A program made the position numbers and the translations under genes. A DNA stretch of 64,000 bases from Mucilaginibacter inviolabilis (GTDB taxonomy: Bacteria; Bacteroidota; Bacteroidia; Sphingobacteriales; Sphingobacteriaceae). Of this stretch, positions 44,188 to 53,009 are shown piece by piece. The stretch lies in the NCBI RefSeq assembly GCF_011089895.1, contig NZ_JAANAT010000005.1, positions 62,001 to 126,000 of the forward strand, in the 5' to 3' direction. A model generated the notes under the pieces. That model was given only the letters and a program-made list of their open reading frames with translations. It was not told the DNA's origin and ran no database searches. Position 1 is the stretch's first letter. Every line of letters begins with the position of its first letter.

Positions 44188-44745
44188 ATGACAGACGAAC
44201 AAATGAAATTCCCTATCGGGAAATTTACGCCACCAGCGTCATATACCAACGAAGACATCCGCGAATGGATAGATGATATCAGAACCCTGCCCGGTAAATT
44301 AAGACATGCCATTGCCGGTCTTAACTACCAGGAACTGGACACACCTTACCGTACCGGCGGGTGGACATTACGCCAGGTAATACACCACCTGGCCGATAGC
44401 CATATGAATTCTATTACCCGCATTAAACTGGCTTTAACCGAAAACAACCCGGTGATAAAACCATACGAAGAGGCTGACTGGGCACTGCTGCCCGACTATC
44501 GCCTGCCAGTTGAGCCGTCCTTGAAAATGTTGGAAGGCATCCATCAGCACATGGTGGCCCTGTTTGAAAGCTTTACCGAAAACGAATGGATCCGCACTTT
44601 TGTTCACCCGGCATCTGGTGACACTATTTCGCTCGTTAAATGTCTTGGAACGTATGCCTGGCACAGCAACCACCACCTGGCCCATGTTACGGAAACAGTG
44701 AAGAAATTTGCCGGAAGAGGCGAAAGGGAAAAGGTGAAAGGATAA
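44188..44745 (+). CDS. YfiT-like DinB-fold metal-dependent transferase/hydrolase
   Basis: A 185-residue four-helix DinB_2 fold protein of the YfiT group: FPIGKFTPPASYTNEDIREW, PYRTGGWTLRQVIHHLADSH (first metal His H59/H66 region), and GTYAWHSNHHLAHV with the two closing histidines that complete the metal site. B. subtilis YfiT is a metal-binding member linked to bacillithiol S-transferases. The gene ends inside a purine-rich repeat (next entry) that supplies its last codons. Confidence 0.88.
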   Translation: MTDEQMKFPIGKFTPPASYTNEDIREWIDDIRTLPGKLRHAIAGLNYQELDTPYRTGGWTLRQVIHHLADSHMNSITRIKLALTENNPVIKPYEEADWALLPDYRLPVEPSLKMLEGIHQHMVALFESFTENEWIRTFVHPASGDTISLVKCLGTYAWHSNHHLAHVTETVKKFAGRGEREKVKG

Positions 44746-44811
44746 AGGTCAAAGATTAAAGGGCAGAGAAAAGGGAAAACCTTTCACCTTTATCCCTTTG
44801 ACCTTTCACCT
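44725..44811. repeat. purine-rich imperfect inverted repeat
   Basis: The left side is rich in AGGTGAAAGG and AAAGGTCAAAG; the right side carries CCTTTCACC, TTTATCCCTTTGACC and CCTTTCACC. Together they form an imperfect long hairpin between the convergent YfiT-like and kinase genes. The end of the YfiT frame (REKVKG) is encoded by it. Confidence 0.5.
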
Positions 44812-44817
44812 AAAATA

Positions 44818-47800
44818 CTAAACTGCTGCCGGGAAACTCAAATAAAAAGAGGTACCGCTGCCAATGGTTGTTTCGAACCAGATTTTACCGTTGGCGTTTT
44901 CGATGGAATTTTTAACAAATGCCAATCCCAAACCCGTACCCGAGCTTTTGGTGGTAAAGTTGGGTTCAAATATCTTTTCGCGCATGTGCTCGGGGATACC
45001 ATTACCATTATCTTTAATAGTAAGCAGCACGTTTTTACTGGTTACCAGGTAATTGATATCAATAACTCCCTGCCTGTCTGGTGGGGTTGCTTCAATAGCA
45101 TTTTTGAGCAGGTTATTAAAACAGCGCAGCAGTTGGTCGCGGTCGGCATTGATGATAAACGGGGTTTCGGGCGACTGATAGGCAATATGGATATTATCCA
45201 TTTGCTTAAAGATAGTAACCGCCTGCCCCAGCATTTCAAAAATATTGATCTGCTCAATACGGGTATCGGGCATTTTGGCAAATGCCGAAAACTCCGACGC
45301 GATGGACGACAAACTTTCTATTTGCTCAACAAATGATTTACTGAAACGCTCAAACTTCTGATCAAACTTGGGGTCCTTATCCTTCCATGATTTATCCAGC
45401 AGCTGCAAGCCCAATTTTAATGGAGTCAGCGGATTTTTAATTTCATGGGCCACCTGTTTAGCCATTTCGCGCCAGGCGCTTTCCCTTTCTGACTGGGCCA
45501 AACGATGCGCACTGTTCTCCAGTGCCGATATCATTTTATTGTACTCCGTTATCAATGCTCCAATCTCGTCATTTCGCGCCCATTTGATATGCTCATTCTT
45601 TTTACCGTATATGGTTTTACTTAAGCTTTCCTGTATAAAAGTAAGAGGTGCCGTTATTTGCCGGGCTATAATAACCGCAAACAGGCCGATAGCCAAAAAC
45701 ACTACCGCATACACATTGATCATTACATTGAGCAAAGCACTGATGCGCTCCCGGTAATCCGCCTCGTTCGAAAAATAGGGCAACTGGATATACGCAATGG
45801 TTTTATTTGAACTGATGATAGGCGCATAGGCCGCTTTATAACTCAACCCTCCTATTTTCTCTTCATTCACAAACTCCGATTTTTGCAGTTTGCTCAGGTA
45901 AATAAAAGCCTTGGCATTCATCCTTTTAGCCGTTAATCCGTATTCGTAAATTTTGGGCTGGGTAGTTACCAATGGTACTCCATTAGTGTCAAATAAAGTA
46001 AGATCGGTTGAGTAGTTATTGGCCAGCTCATTAAAGCTCACCTGGCTTTCTTCGTTAACACTATAAATATATTTGTTGAATACGCCGCTTTCAAAAGCCG
46101 TAACTATACGGGTTATCTTATCACGGATCATTTTGTCCTGCTGGGTATGATATTGTGTGCTGATGGATATAAAAGTGATAAAACCAACCATCAGCAGGGT
46201 AATCATTACAGCAAATACCATCGAGAACTGGATACGGGTGCGGTATAATATCCTGTCGAAGTTTATTTTGAAGCCCCATTTCAATTCATGATCATTGATG
46301 CTCCAGAGCCTTACACGCATCCGTAACCAGCGAATGATTAAAATAACCGCGCTAAACATCAGCAATACCACAAAAAAGAAAGTAACAGAAGTGATCCCGT
46401 TATATAAAGGATTCTCTTCCTTACTTACTACTATCAAATTGCGGTTACTGGGCTTATATATTAAATGGCTGTAAGTTGTAAAGCTATCATACCAATCGGC
46501 ATTAGTACTGCGGGTGGTTTTAATGATATACTTTTTAATAACCCCTTGAAATTCGGTATTATTAAGCGTATAAACATAATTGCCCTTTTGGCTCAGCAGC
46601 TTATTATCAATATAAAACGCATAGGAATAATCCTTAAACTCATCTTCCGGTTTAATATGTCCGTCAACCAGCAGTTCCGGAAAAGTACCGGATGGTTGCA
46701 ATGGTTTTGATTTTAATTCGATGATCAGCGTGCCTAATTGTTTACCGCCTCCATTAACGGGTAAAATGGCAAAGTAATTTTGAAACCCGAACGACTCATT
46801 TTCGCGATAAAAGTAATCCGATACTTTAAATGAGCTGTATTGCACCAGGTCCTTAAATACATTTAAAGCATAATTATCGTCTGATAAAGGCTGTTCCAGC
46901 TCGTTATATTCATGTACTTTAAATTCATATTTGGACAAATAGCCATCAAAATATAATTTCTGAAAACGGGTTTTCAAAAATTCCTTATTGTGCACCGCCT
47001 TTGGGTTAAAATAGGCCTTGATAGCAGTATCGGCAATGATCTGTCCTTCTATTTTTTTGAAGATATAATCGGCTGTAGCATCATCCGGAATTTCTAGTTT
47101 CTGGACCAGCGCTTTGCGGGTTTCCCGTTCCTTTACATTTTCAAACTGGTTAAGCTTAATAGCCGAAATAAGGGCACATATCAATATAATAGCCAGGAGC
47201 GTTGTGCCATTAAGCCGTTCTTTATGAAATAAATGCCCATAAGCCCGGATAATGACCAGGATGCACCACAAAAGATAAAACGATGTATATTCCCGGTACA
47301 GGGCAAATACCACTGTTGTAACAACTACGCCCAACAATAGCAGAAATAACTGGTGTGAGCGGGGTACCGACAGCTTTAGGCAGATAGAAAGAATGATCTC
47401 ATCAATAAGATAAAAGACCAGGAAGCTAAAGCACAGCATTATTACCCCAAGCATGCTAAAGCCCGAAAGGCTGAGCACATTATTGACGTTAAAACTTATT
47501 TTTGAATTGATGATCAATCCATAAAACAACTTTAAAAGTAACGTTGAGCTGGCTATAAGTATTAATATACAGGCTATAACAATAAAGTAACCTATTGTTT
47601 TACCGGGCACAATTGTAAATAACCTACGCCGCTGCAGGTATATAAAAGTAACAAACCAGCATATGCACAGGATATTGATACAAAAATCGCCCAGAGAGGG
47701 ATATACTACACTGGATGCATAATATATTGGATTAAATACAGATAGCGAATAAGCAAAATCGGGCAGGTTATAATGCAGGTTAATATATCTGAACAATACT

Positions 47801-48549
47801 ATAAAAGCTGCCAGCAGTATGATAGATAACACGGCATGCCCCTTTAAGGCTACGTAATTACACACCTTGTGCATCAAAACACAAAGCACTATAACGGTTA
47901 ATATCCAAAATACCAGCTCGTAATAAACAAAGGCATAATTAATACTATTAGCCTTTAATTTTATGGAGAATAAATAGCTGTGATTGCTGCTGTGTACCTC
48001 ATAGATATTCTTGTCGGCAAAATCGGCTATTTCAACATTATTATATTTAACCAGGTCTTTATCAAAGGTATTTTGCAGATACTGGTTTTCAAATGCATAA
48101 TTGATCTTTACCGGAATAAAAAAGATAACAGAAAAATCGCCTTTGGTTTTTCTTATCGTTTCGTAGTAACCGTTGGGTTGCCTGATAAAGGAGTAGCCTT
48201 CTTTTATAGCTCCAAGGTTATCAGGAATAACCCTGATACCGCTCCAAAACCGTAAATTATTGTTTTTTAGTGTTATAAACAATATACGGTGATTAACCGT
48301 AATATCATTAATATCATCAAGGGCATCCTGCTCATTATCAGGCAGGTACTTTAACAATCTGAAATTTAATTTATTATTGATCAGCTCATTTACATAAGCC
48401 TCTTTTTTGTGCAGGCTTTCTTCCAGCGTGGTGCCGGCCTTTACCAGGTTATTTACCGGGGTATACTCTTTTTGAACAATAATAGCTGTAATTAATAAAC
48501 TAAGGCCTATTAAGGTAAGCAACAAGCGTATTTTTCCCGAGGTAGTCAA
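44818..48549 (-). CDS. very large NtrY-like membrane sensor histidine kinase
   Basis: Kinase of 1243 residues, about twice the usual size. One N-terminal helix (9-26) is followed by a first extracytoplasmic domain (about 27-205), a block of about eight helices (about 208-470), and a second extracytoplasmic region. Further helices lie at FFFVVLLMFSAVILII, MVFAVMITLLMVGFITF and VVFLAIGLFAVII, then HAMP, H1035 in VAHEIKNPLTPLKLGLQLL (the NtrY/PAS-kinase type H-box), N box NNLLKNAIEATPP and G box GTGLGLAFVKNS. No response regulator is adjacent. Start is TTG 48549, no ATG being available near the first helix. It lies after fabD, separated by a 33-bp inverted repeat. Confidence 0.9.
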   Translation of the reverse strand: MTTSGKIRLLLTLIGLSLLITAIIVQKEYTPVNNLVKAGTTLEESLHKKEAYVNELINNKLNFRLLKYLPDNEQDALDDINDITVNHRILFITLKNNNLRFWSGIRVIPDNLGAIKEGYSFIRQPNGYYETIRKTKGDFSVIFFIPVKINYAFENQYLQNTFDKDLVKYNNVEIADFADKNIYEVHSSNHSYLFSIKLKANSINYAFVYYELVFWILTVIVLCVLMHKVCNYVALKGHAVLSIILLAAFIVLFRYINLHYNLPDFAYSLSVFNPIYYASSVVYPSLGDFCINILCICWFVTFIYLQRRRLFTIVPGKTIGYFIVIACILILIASSTLLLKLFYGLIINSKISFNVNNVLSLSGFSMLGVIMLCFSFLVFYLIDEIILSICLKLSVPRSHQLFLLLLGVVVTTVVFALYREYTSFYLLWCILVIIRAYGHLFHKERLNGTTLLAIILICALISAIKLNQFENVKERETRKALVQKLEIPDDATADYIFKKIEGQIIADTAIKAYFNPKAVHNKEFLKTRFQKLYFDGYLSKYEFKVHEYNELEQPLSDDNYALNVFKDLVQYSSFKVSDYFYRENESFGFQNYFAILPVNGGGKQLGTLIIELKSKPLQPSGTFPELLVDGHIKPEDEFKDYSYAFYIDNKLLSQKGNYVYTLNNTEFQGVIKKYIIKTTRSTNADWYDSFTTYSHLIYKPSNRNLIVVSKEENPLYNGITSVTFFFVVLLMFSAVILIIRWLRMRVRLWSINDHELKWGFKINFDRILYRTRIQFSMVFAVMITLLMVGFITFISISTQYHTQQDKMIRDKITRIVTAFESGVFNKYIYSVNEESQVSFNELANNYSTDLTLFDTNGVPLVTTQPKIYEYGLTAKRMNAKAFIYLSKLQKSEFVNEEKIGGLSYKAAYAPIISSNKTIAYIQLPYFSNEADYRERISALLNVMINVYAVVFLAIGLFAVIIARQITAPLTFIQESLSKTIYGKKNEHIKWARNDEIGALITEYNKMISALENSAHRLAQSERESAWREMAKQVAHEIKNPLTPLKLGLQLLDKSWKDKDPKFDQKFERFSKSFVEQIESLSSIASEFSAFAKMPDTRIEQINIFEMLGQAVTIFKQMDNIHIAYQSPETPFIINADRDQLLRCFNNLLKNAIEATPPDRQGVIDINYLVTSKNVLLTIKDNGNGIPEHMREKIFEPNFTTKSSGTGLGLAFVKNSIENANGKIWFETTIGSGTSFYLSFPAAV

Positions 48550-48567
48550 ATTTGCTGTATGTTTTAG

Positions 48568-48667
48568 TTAGTATCAAGTAGCGAGTATCAAGTATCAAGA
48601 CTTCTAAATACGGTATTTAGAGTAGGTAAAAAAATCTTGATACTTGATACTCGCTACTTGATACTAA
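48568..48667. repeat. perfect 33-bp inverted repeat between fabD and the kinase gene
   Basis: Arms 48568-48600 and 48635-48667 are exact reverse complements. The arm is itself built of three GTATCAAGTA-like units. The 34-nt loop holds a smaller hairpin (CTAAATA/TATTTAG). It ends 5 nt from the fabD stop and begins 18 nt before the kinase start, so any read-through mRNA would carry a very stable stem. Confidence 0.85.
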
Positions 48668-48672
48668 AATAT

Positions 48673-49557
48673 TTATTGTAAAACCGCGCTGCTGGTCGGT
48701 ACCGCCATATCTACCTTTTTTACCAGTCCCTGCAGCACTTTGCCCGGCCCTACTTCGGTAAATGACGTTGCTCCATCTTCCAGCATGTGCTTTACTGTTT
48801 GCGTCCATCTTACCGCACCGGTAAGCTGGGCTATTAAATTTTGTTTAATGGATGCCGTATCTGTGTAAGGCTTGGCATCAATATTTTGATATACCGGGCA
48901 AATGGGCTCTTTGATCTCGGTAGCAACAATAGCTGCCTCCAGCTCTACCCTTGCCGATTCCATCAGCGGGGAGTGGAATGCACCGCCAACCTTAAGTTTT
49001 AATGCCCTTTTAGCACCGGCTGCAAGTAATTTTTCACAAGCTTCGTCAATACCTTCTATACTACCCGAAATGACCAGTTGCCCTGGGCAGTTATAATTAG
49101 CGGTAACCACTACACCGGCTGCCCGCTGGCAAACGTCTTCTACCGTAAAATCATCCAAGCCCAAAATAGCCGCCATGGTTGATGGCTGCAGCTCGCAGGC
49201 TTTTTGCATAGCGTTGGCACGTGCCGCTACCAAACGTAAACCGTCTTCAAATGATAGTGCCCCTGCAGCTACTAAAGCAGAAAATTCGCCCAGGGAATGA
49301 CCGGCAACCATCTCTGGTTTAAAATCATCACCTAAAACGGCGGCTAAAATAACCGAATGTAAAAATATAGCCGGCTGGGTAACATTGGTTTGCACCAGGT
49401 CTTCGGCGGTGCCGTCAAACATCACATCAGTGATACGGAACCCCAGTATTTCGTTTGCTTTTTCAAATAATGCACGGGCCTTTTCTGATTGTTCATACAG
49501 ATCTTTACCCATACCTGGAAACTGGGACCCTTGTCCCGGAAAAATATATGCTTTCAT
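48673..49557 (-). CDS. fabD: malonyl-CoA:ACP transacylase FabD
   Basis: Loads malonyl groups from CoA onto acyl carrier protein for fatty acid synthesis; 294 residues. Motifs: IFPGQGSQFPGMGKDL at the start, nucleophile S88 in AGHSLGEFSAL, conserved Arg in the VAARANAMQKA segment, and the catalytic His in GAFHSPLM. Length and motifs are standard. Third gene of the minus-strand string queD-folE-fabD, 113 nt after folE. That gap is pyrimidine-rich without a gene. Confidence 0.97.
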   Translation of the reverse strand: MKAYIFPGQGSQFPGMGKDLYEQSEKARALFEKANEILGFRITDVMFDGTAEDLVQTNVTQPAIFLHSVILAAVLGDDFKPEMVAGHSLGEFSALVAAGALSFEDGLRLVAARANAMQKACELQPSTMAAILGLDDFTVEDVCQRAAGVVVTANYNCPGQLVISGSIEGIDEACEKLLAAGAKRALKLKVGGAFHSPLMESARVELEAAIVATEIKEPICPVYQNIDAKPYTDTASIKQNLIAQLTGAVRWTQTVKHMLEDGATSFTEVGPGKVLQGLVKKVDMAVPTSSAVLQ

Positions 49558-49670
49558 TTTTTATTTCGGATGTCGGATGTTCGATTTCGGATTTATTTTA
49601 TCCATTCCCGATCTCCTGTTTTTATCTTCTCTTGGTTCTTGATTCTTATCTCTTGCTTCTCATCCCGGGC

Positions 49671-50315
49671 TTAACCCAATTTGGCTGATATCAAATTTAA
49701 AAATTCGGTACGGGTCTTCTCTTTTAAAAACTCGCCGGTAAATGCCGATGTGGTAGTTACCGAGTTTTGTTTTTGTACACCGCGCATGCTCATACATAAG
49801 TGGCGGCATTCAATAACCACCCCTACACCAATTGGGTTCAGGGTATCCTGAATACAATCACGTATCTCGTTGGTTAAACGCTCTTGTACCTGCAAACGGC
49901 GGGCAAAAACATCAACAATACGCGGTATTTTGCTCAGGCCAACCACATAGCCGTTTGGAATATAGGCAATGTGCGCCTTACCAAAAAAAGGCAGCATGTG
50001 GTGCTCGCACATGGAGTATACTTCAATATCCTTCACGATCACCATCTGGCTGTAATCCTCTTTAAACATAGCCGAGTTCAGGATCTCTTTAGCATCCAGA
50101 TCATAGCCATGAGTTAAATACAGCATAGCCTTAGCCATACGCTCAGGAGTTTTTAACAATCCTTCGCGCTCAGGGTTTTCGCCAATTTGCTTTAAAACAT
50201 CGAGGTAATTACCAGAAAGATTTTTGATCAGCGTTGGGTTATAACGATCAACCTTGGTATATCCATCCAGATCGTCATCATCATCGCGATGAGGGAGGTG
50301 CTCTTTATCTATCAT
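49671..50315 (-). CDS. folE: GTP cyclohydrolase I
   Basis: Converts GTP to dihydroneopterin triphosphate, first step of folate and of 7-deazaguanine synthesis; 214 residues. Zinc site residues lie in YSMCEHHMLPFFGKAHIAYI and the distal Cys in ECRHLCMSMRGVQKQ. The C-terminus SVTTTSAFTGEF is typical. 9 nt after queD on the same strand, which links the enzyme to queuosine or tetrahydropterin synthesis as much as folate. Confidence 0.97.
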   Translation of the reverse strand: MIDKEHLPHRDDDDDLDGYTKVDRYNPTLIKNLSGNYLDVLKQIGENPEREGLLKTPERMAKAMLYLTHGYDLDAKEILNSAMFKEDYSQMVIVKDIEVYSMCEHHMLPFFGKAHIAYIPNGYVVGLSKIPRIVDVFARRLQVQERLTNEIRDCIQDTLNPIGVGVVIECRHLCMSMRGVQKQNSVTTTSAFTGEFLKEKTRTEFLNLISAKLG

Positions 50316-50324
50316 GTTATCAAA

Positions 50325-50744
50325 TTATCCGCCAAAATACTCGGCAGAATTGTTTTCGGTTTCATACAATCTAACCGAGTGTAAAAAAACACCCTCGTAT
50401 GCTTCAATAGGCGCTTTAAGCTGGTTAAATATCTCAATACACAATAACTCTGTTGATGCCATTTTACCTTCCATAAAAGGTACATCTTTATTGATGTTCT
50501 TATGATCGAGCTTTTCAATCACATAATCGTTAATGATGGTTTTGAGTTCTTTCAGATCTATCAGGTAACCTGTAGCATGCGTAACTTCGCCTTTAACAGT
50601 TACAAACAGATTGTAATTATGTCCATGCCAGTTGGGGTTGGCACACTTGCCAAATACCTCAAAGTTTTTTTCAGCGCTCCATTCCTCACGGTACATCCGG
50701 TGAGCGGCATTAAAATGTTCCTTGCGCGTAATATGTATCATCAT
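50325..50744 (-). CDS. queD: 6-pyruvoyl tetrahydropterin synthase / QueD family
   Basis: Acts on dihydroneopterin triphosphate; in bacteria usually 6-carboxytetrahydropterin synthase of the queuosine pathway; 139 residues. Zinc ligands are in EHFNAAHRMY and NWHGHNYNLFVTV, and the catalytic Cys is CAN just before NWHGH (FGKCANPNWHGHNY). The C-terminal Glu is near AYEGVFLHSVRLYETENNSAE. Start at 50744 (two adjacent ATGs). A -7 like TATATTTG lies 15 nt upstream (50759-50766 on the minus strand). Confidence 0.9.
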   Translation of the reverse strand: MMIHITRKEHFNAAHRMYREEWSAEKNFEVFGKCANPNWHGHNYNLFVTVKGEVTHATGYLIDLKELKTIINDYVIEKLDHKNINKDVPFMEGKMASTELLCIEIFNQLKAPIEAYEGVFLHSVRLYETENNSAEYFGG

Positions 50745-50758
50745 AATATTTGTGGGTG

Positions 50759-50766
50759 CAAATATA
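50759..50766 (-). promoter_or_regulatory. possible -7 element for queD-folE-fabD
   Basis: TATATTTG followed by CACCC, identical to the rimP -7 element. No TTG lies 19-21 nt upstream, so support is partial. It would give a very short leader to queD. Confidence 0.4.
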
Positions 50767-50816
50767 CAAAACAAAAATAGCCGAGTTGTTTTATCTTAGC
50801 AGTCAAAAAAAGCAAT

Positions 50817-51437
50817 ATGCTCATATTAATTGTAGCAGCCACCTCTTTTGAGGTTGAACCTTTAGTAAACAGTTTTGGAAATAAGCTTGATGTACTGATA
50901 ACCGGCGCCGGTATGGTGCCCACTGCCTTTGCCCTTGGCCGCCAGTTTAATATGCATAAATATGATCTGGTGATTAACCTGGGGATTGCCGGCAGTTTCG
51001 ATCGTAGTATTACCCCAGGCTATGTAGTGGAGATTACCGAAGATACCTTTGCCGAAACAGGCGCCGAGGACGATCAGGAATTTATACCCATTACTACCTT
51101 GGGCTTTGGCGAAAATACATTTAAACCAACAACTACCCTGGAGCAGGTTTGCAGCAGCCTTTACCTGGCCAAAGCAAAAGCCATTACCGTAAATACCGTT
51201 CACGGCAACGAAGAATCCATCCAAAAAATACAACGGAGATTAAACCCGCAGATAGAGACGATGGAAGGTGCAGCCTTTTTTTATGCCTGCCGCCAGTTCA
51301 ATACGCCCTGCCTGCAGATCAGGTCAGTGTCAAATTATGTAGAAAAACGTAACCGCGACAACTGGGACATACAACTTGCCATTAAAAATCTGAATAACTT
51401 TGCCATCGAGCTGGTTAACCGGATCATTAATAATTAG
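50817..51437 (+). CDS. mqnB: futalosine hydrolase
   Basis: Cleaves futalosine to dehypoxanthine futalosine and hypoxanthine in the futalosine route to menaquinone; 206 residues of the nucleoside phosphorylase fold. Motifs: ILIVAATSFEVEPLVNSFGN, ITGAGMVPTAFALGRQF, VINLGIAGSFDRSITPGYVV, and the substrate-binding METMEGAAFFYACRQF and RSVSNYVEKRNRDNW typical of MqnB. Same strand as mqnD 91 nt on, which confirms the pathway. Divergent from queD; the 72-nt gap holds both promoters. Confidence 0.93.
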   Translation: MLILIVAATSFEVEPLVNSFGNKLDVLITGAGMVPTAFALGRQFNMHKYDLVINLGIAGSFDRSITPGYVVEITEDTFAETGAEDDQEFIPITTLGFGENTFKPTTTLEQVCSSLYLAKAKAITVNTVHGNEESIQKIQRRLNPQIETMEGAAFFYACRQFNTPCLQIRSVSNYVEKRNRDNWDIQLAIKNLNNFAIELVNRIINN

Positions 51438-51528
51438 GGAGCAAGGATGAGAAGAGCAAGGAACAAGGATTAAAGAAAAGATCCTTACTCTTTGTTCCAA
51501 AAATCTTTACTCCAATAAAAAATCTACC

Positions 51529-52392
51529 ATGACTAAACTAACACTCGGCTTTTCGCCCTGCCCCAACGATACTTTTATTTTCGACGCGCTGATACATCAT
51601 AAAATTGATACCGAAGGCCTGGAATTTGAGGTTTTTTATGACGATGTAGAAACCCTGAACCAGAAAGCCTTCCGCGGCGAACTGGATGTAACCAAACTTA
51701 GCTACCATGCCTTTGCCTACGTAGCCGATAAATATGTCCTGCTCGACTCAGGTAGCGCACTGGGCTATGGTGTAGGCCCCATGCTTATATGCAAAAATGA
51801 TCCAGAACAACTCCACGCACAACTCACTACTCCCAACTCACCACTCACTATCGGCATTCCCGGCAAATACACCACGGCTAACTTTTTGTTAAGCTATGCA
51901 TTTCCAAATGCTACCAATAAGGTGGAGCTGGTGTTTTCGGATATTGAAAATGCGGTATTGGAAGGTCGTGTCGACGTAGGTTTAATCATTCATGAAAACC
52001 GCTTTACTTACCAGGAAAAAGGTTTAAAAAAGATCCTCGACCTGGGCGATTATTGGGAAAAACAAACCGGCTGTGCCATACCGCTGGGTGGTATTGTAGC
52101 CAACCGTAATTTACCTGTTGATGTTCAGCATAAATTAAACCGGGTACTGCGCAAATCAGTAGAATTTGCTTTCGCTAATCCAAAATCGGGCCTGGAATTT
52201 ATCCGCTCGCATGCCCAGGAAATGAGTGAAGAAGTGATGTACAAACACATCGACCTTTACGTAAATAAATATTCCATTGACCTGGGCGAAGAAGGCCGCA
52301 AAGCCATTAACCTTCTTTTTGATACAGCGCTTAAAAACAATACGATCCCGCAGATAAAGGAGGAATTGTTTTTGAGCCCCCTAACCCCCTGA
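51529..52392 (+). CDS. mqnD: 1,4-dihydroxy-6-naphthoate synthase
   Basis: Last early step of the futalosine pathway, converting cyclic dehypoxanthine futalosine; 287 residues with a periplasmic-binding-protein fold in the cytoplasm. Motifs: LGFSPCPNDTFIFDALIHHK, FRGELDVTKLSYHAFAYV, VGPMLICKNDPEQL, GLIIHENRFTYQEKGL and GGIVANRN. The last four residues (PLTP) and stop codon are encoded by a repeated G/C-run element (52376-52400), so the C-terminus may have been changed by its insertion. Confidence 0.95.
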   Translation: MTKLTLGFSPCPNDTFIFDALIHHKIDTEGLEFEVFYDDVETLNQKAFRGELDVTKLSYHAFAYVADKYVLLDSGSALGYGVGPMLICKNDPEQLHAQLTTPNSPLTIGIPGKYTTANFLLSYAFPNATNKVELVFSDIENAVLEGRVDVGLIIHENRFTYQEKGLKKILDLGDYWEKQTGCAIPLGGIVANRNLPVDVQHKLNRVLRKSVEFAFANPKSGLEFIRSHAQEMSEEVMYKHIDLYVNKYSIDLGEEGRKAINLLFDTALKNNTIPQIKEELFLSPLTP

Positions 52393-52400
52393 AGGGGGAA
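52376..52400. repeat. G/C-run gene-end element, copy 1
   Basis: GCCCCCTAACCCCCTGAAGG plus GGGAA, containing a small CCCCCTTCAGGGGG-type hairpin. The exact 25-nt reverse complement stands at 56034-56058, 2 nt beyond the hflX stop. Here it supplies the mqnD stop codon. Seen in the same place relative to the gene each time (3' end, same orientation with respect to transcription). Confidence 0.75.
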
Positions 52401-52419
52401 TTTTACCTGCTCATAAATG

Positions 52420-52497
52420 GGTGGTCATCCTGAGCTTGTCGAAGGATCGCGCGTAAAGGCCTGCCCACCATGCTTCGACAAGCTCAGCATGACAACC
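52420..52497. repeat. REP-like inverted repeat, family A copy 2
   Basis: Arms 52420-52444 and 52473-52497 pair with two differences; the core CTGAGCTTGTCGAAG-type arm differs from copy 1 (CTGAGCTCCGTCGAAG) in the middle, with compensating changes in both arms. The loop, read in reverse, starts CATGGTGGG as in copy 1. Confidence 0.8.
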
Positions 52498-52584
52498 CCT
52501 TATGCGTCATTGCTTATCAGCCTAAAAACGCCAATCTTCAGCACCCCTTCTGTTTTCTCTCTCTCAAAAAAATTTGAAATAAAA

Positions 52585-52633
52585 TTTGCGTAAGTAAATA
52601 CTTACATATATATTTGAGTAAGCAAACGCTTAC
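52585..52633 (+). promoter_or_regulatory. arsR promoter with two operator copies
   Basis: TTTG (52585-52588), 20 nt, TATATTTG (52609-52616). Operator one, GTAAGTAAATACTTAC (52590-52605), fills the spacer. Operator two, GTAAGCAAACGCTTAC (52618-52633), covers the expected start site 5 nt before the ATG. Consensus GTAAGYAAAYRCTTAC, centres 28 bp apart. Confidence 0.8.
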
Positions 52634-52638
52634 ACATT

Positions 52639-52983
52639 ATGACAAGTACCAGAAGAGACGTATTCCAGGCCATAGCCGACCCTACACGCCGCCAGATCAT
52701 TAACCTGATTGCTCAGCAGCCACTGAACCTAAACGCCATTGCCGACAACTTTGAGGTTAGTCGTCCTGCCATATCACAACACATCAAGATACTGATAGAA
52801 TGTGGTTTGATAGATGTTAAGAAAAACGGAAGGGAACGGTATTGCGAAGTGAGGCTTGAGCCCTTGAACGAGGTGGCACAATGGATAGAGCCATACCGTA
52901 GAAACAAGGAAGAACAGTTTAATAAAATGGATGATCTGCTGGCGCGTATGCAAAAGGAAAATGATTCAAATGATAAAAAATAA
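52639..52983 (+). CDS. ArsR-family winged-helix repressor
   Basis: A 114-residue transcription factor: FQAIADPTRRQIINLIAQQP (helix 1-2), recognition helix VSRPAISQHIKILIECGLID, wing VKKNGRERYCEVRLEPLNEV, and a C-terminal helix WIEPYRRNKEEQFNKMDDLL. It has no ELCVCDL-type metal site, so it belongs to the non-metal ArsR group usually paired with AHSA1 proteins. It very likely represses its own promoter at two GTAAG-CTTAC palindromes. 26 nt before the AHSA1 gene; both form one operon. Confidence 0.94.
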   Translation: MTSTRRDVFQAIADPTRRQIINLIAQQPLNLNAIADNFEVSRPAISQHIKILIECGLIDVKKNGRERYCEVRLEPLNEVAQWIEPYRRNKEEQFNKMDDLLARMQKENDSNDKK

Positions 52984-53009
52984 AAAGGCAACAATTAAAA
53001 ACTAAAAAA

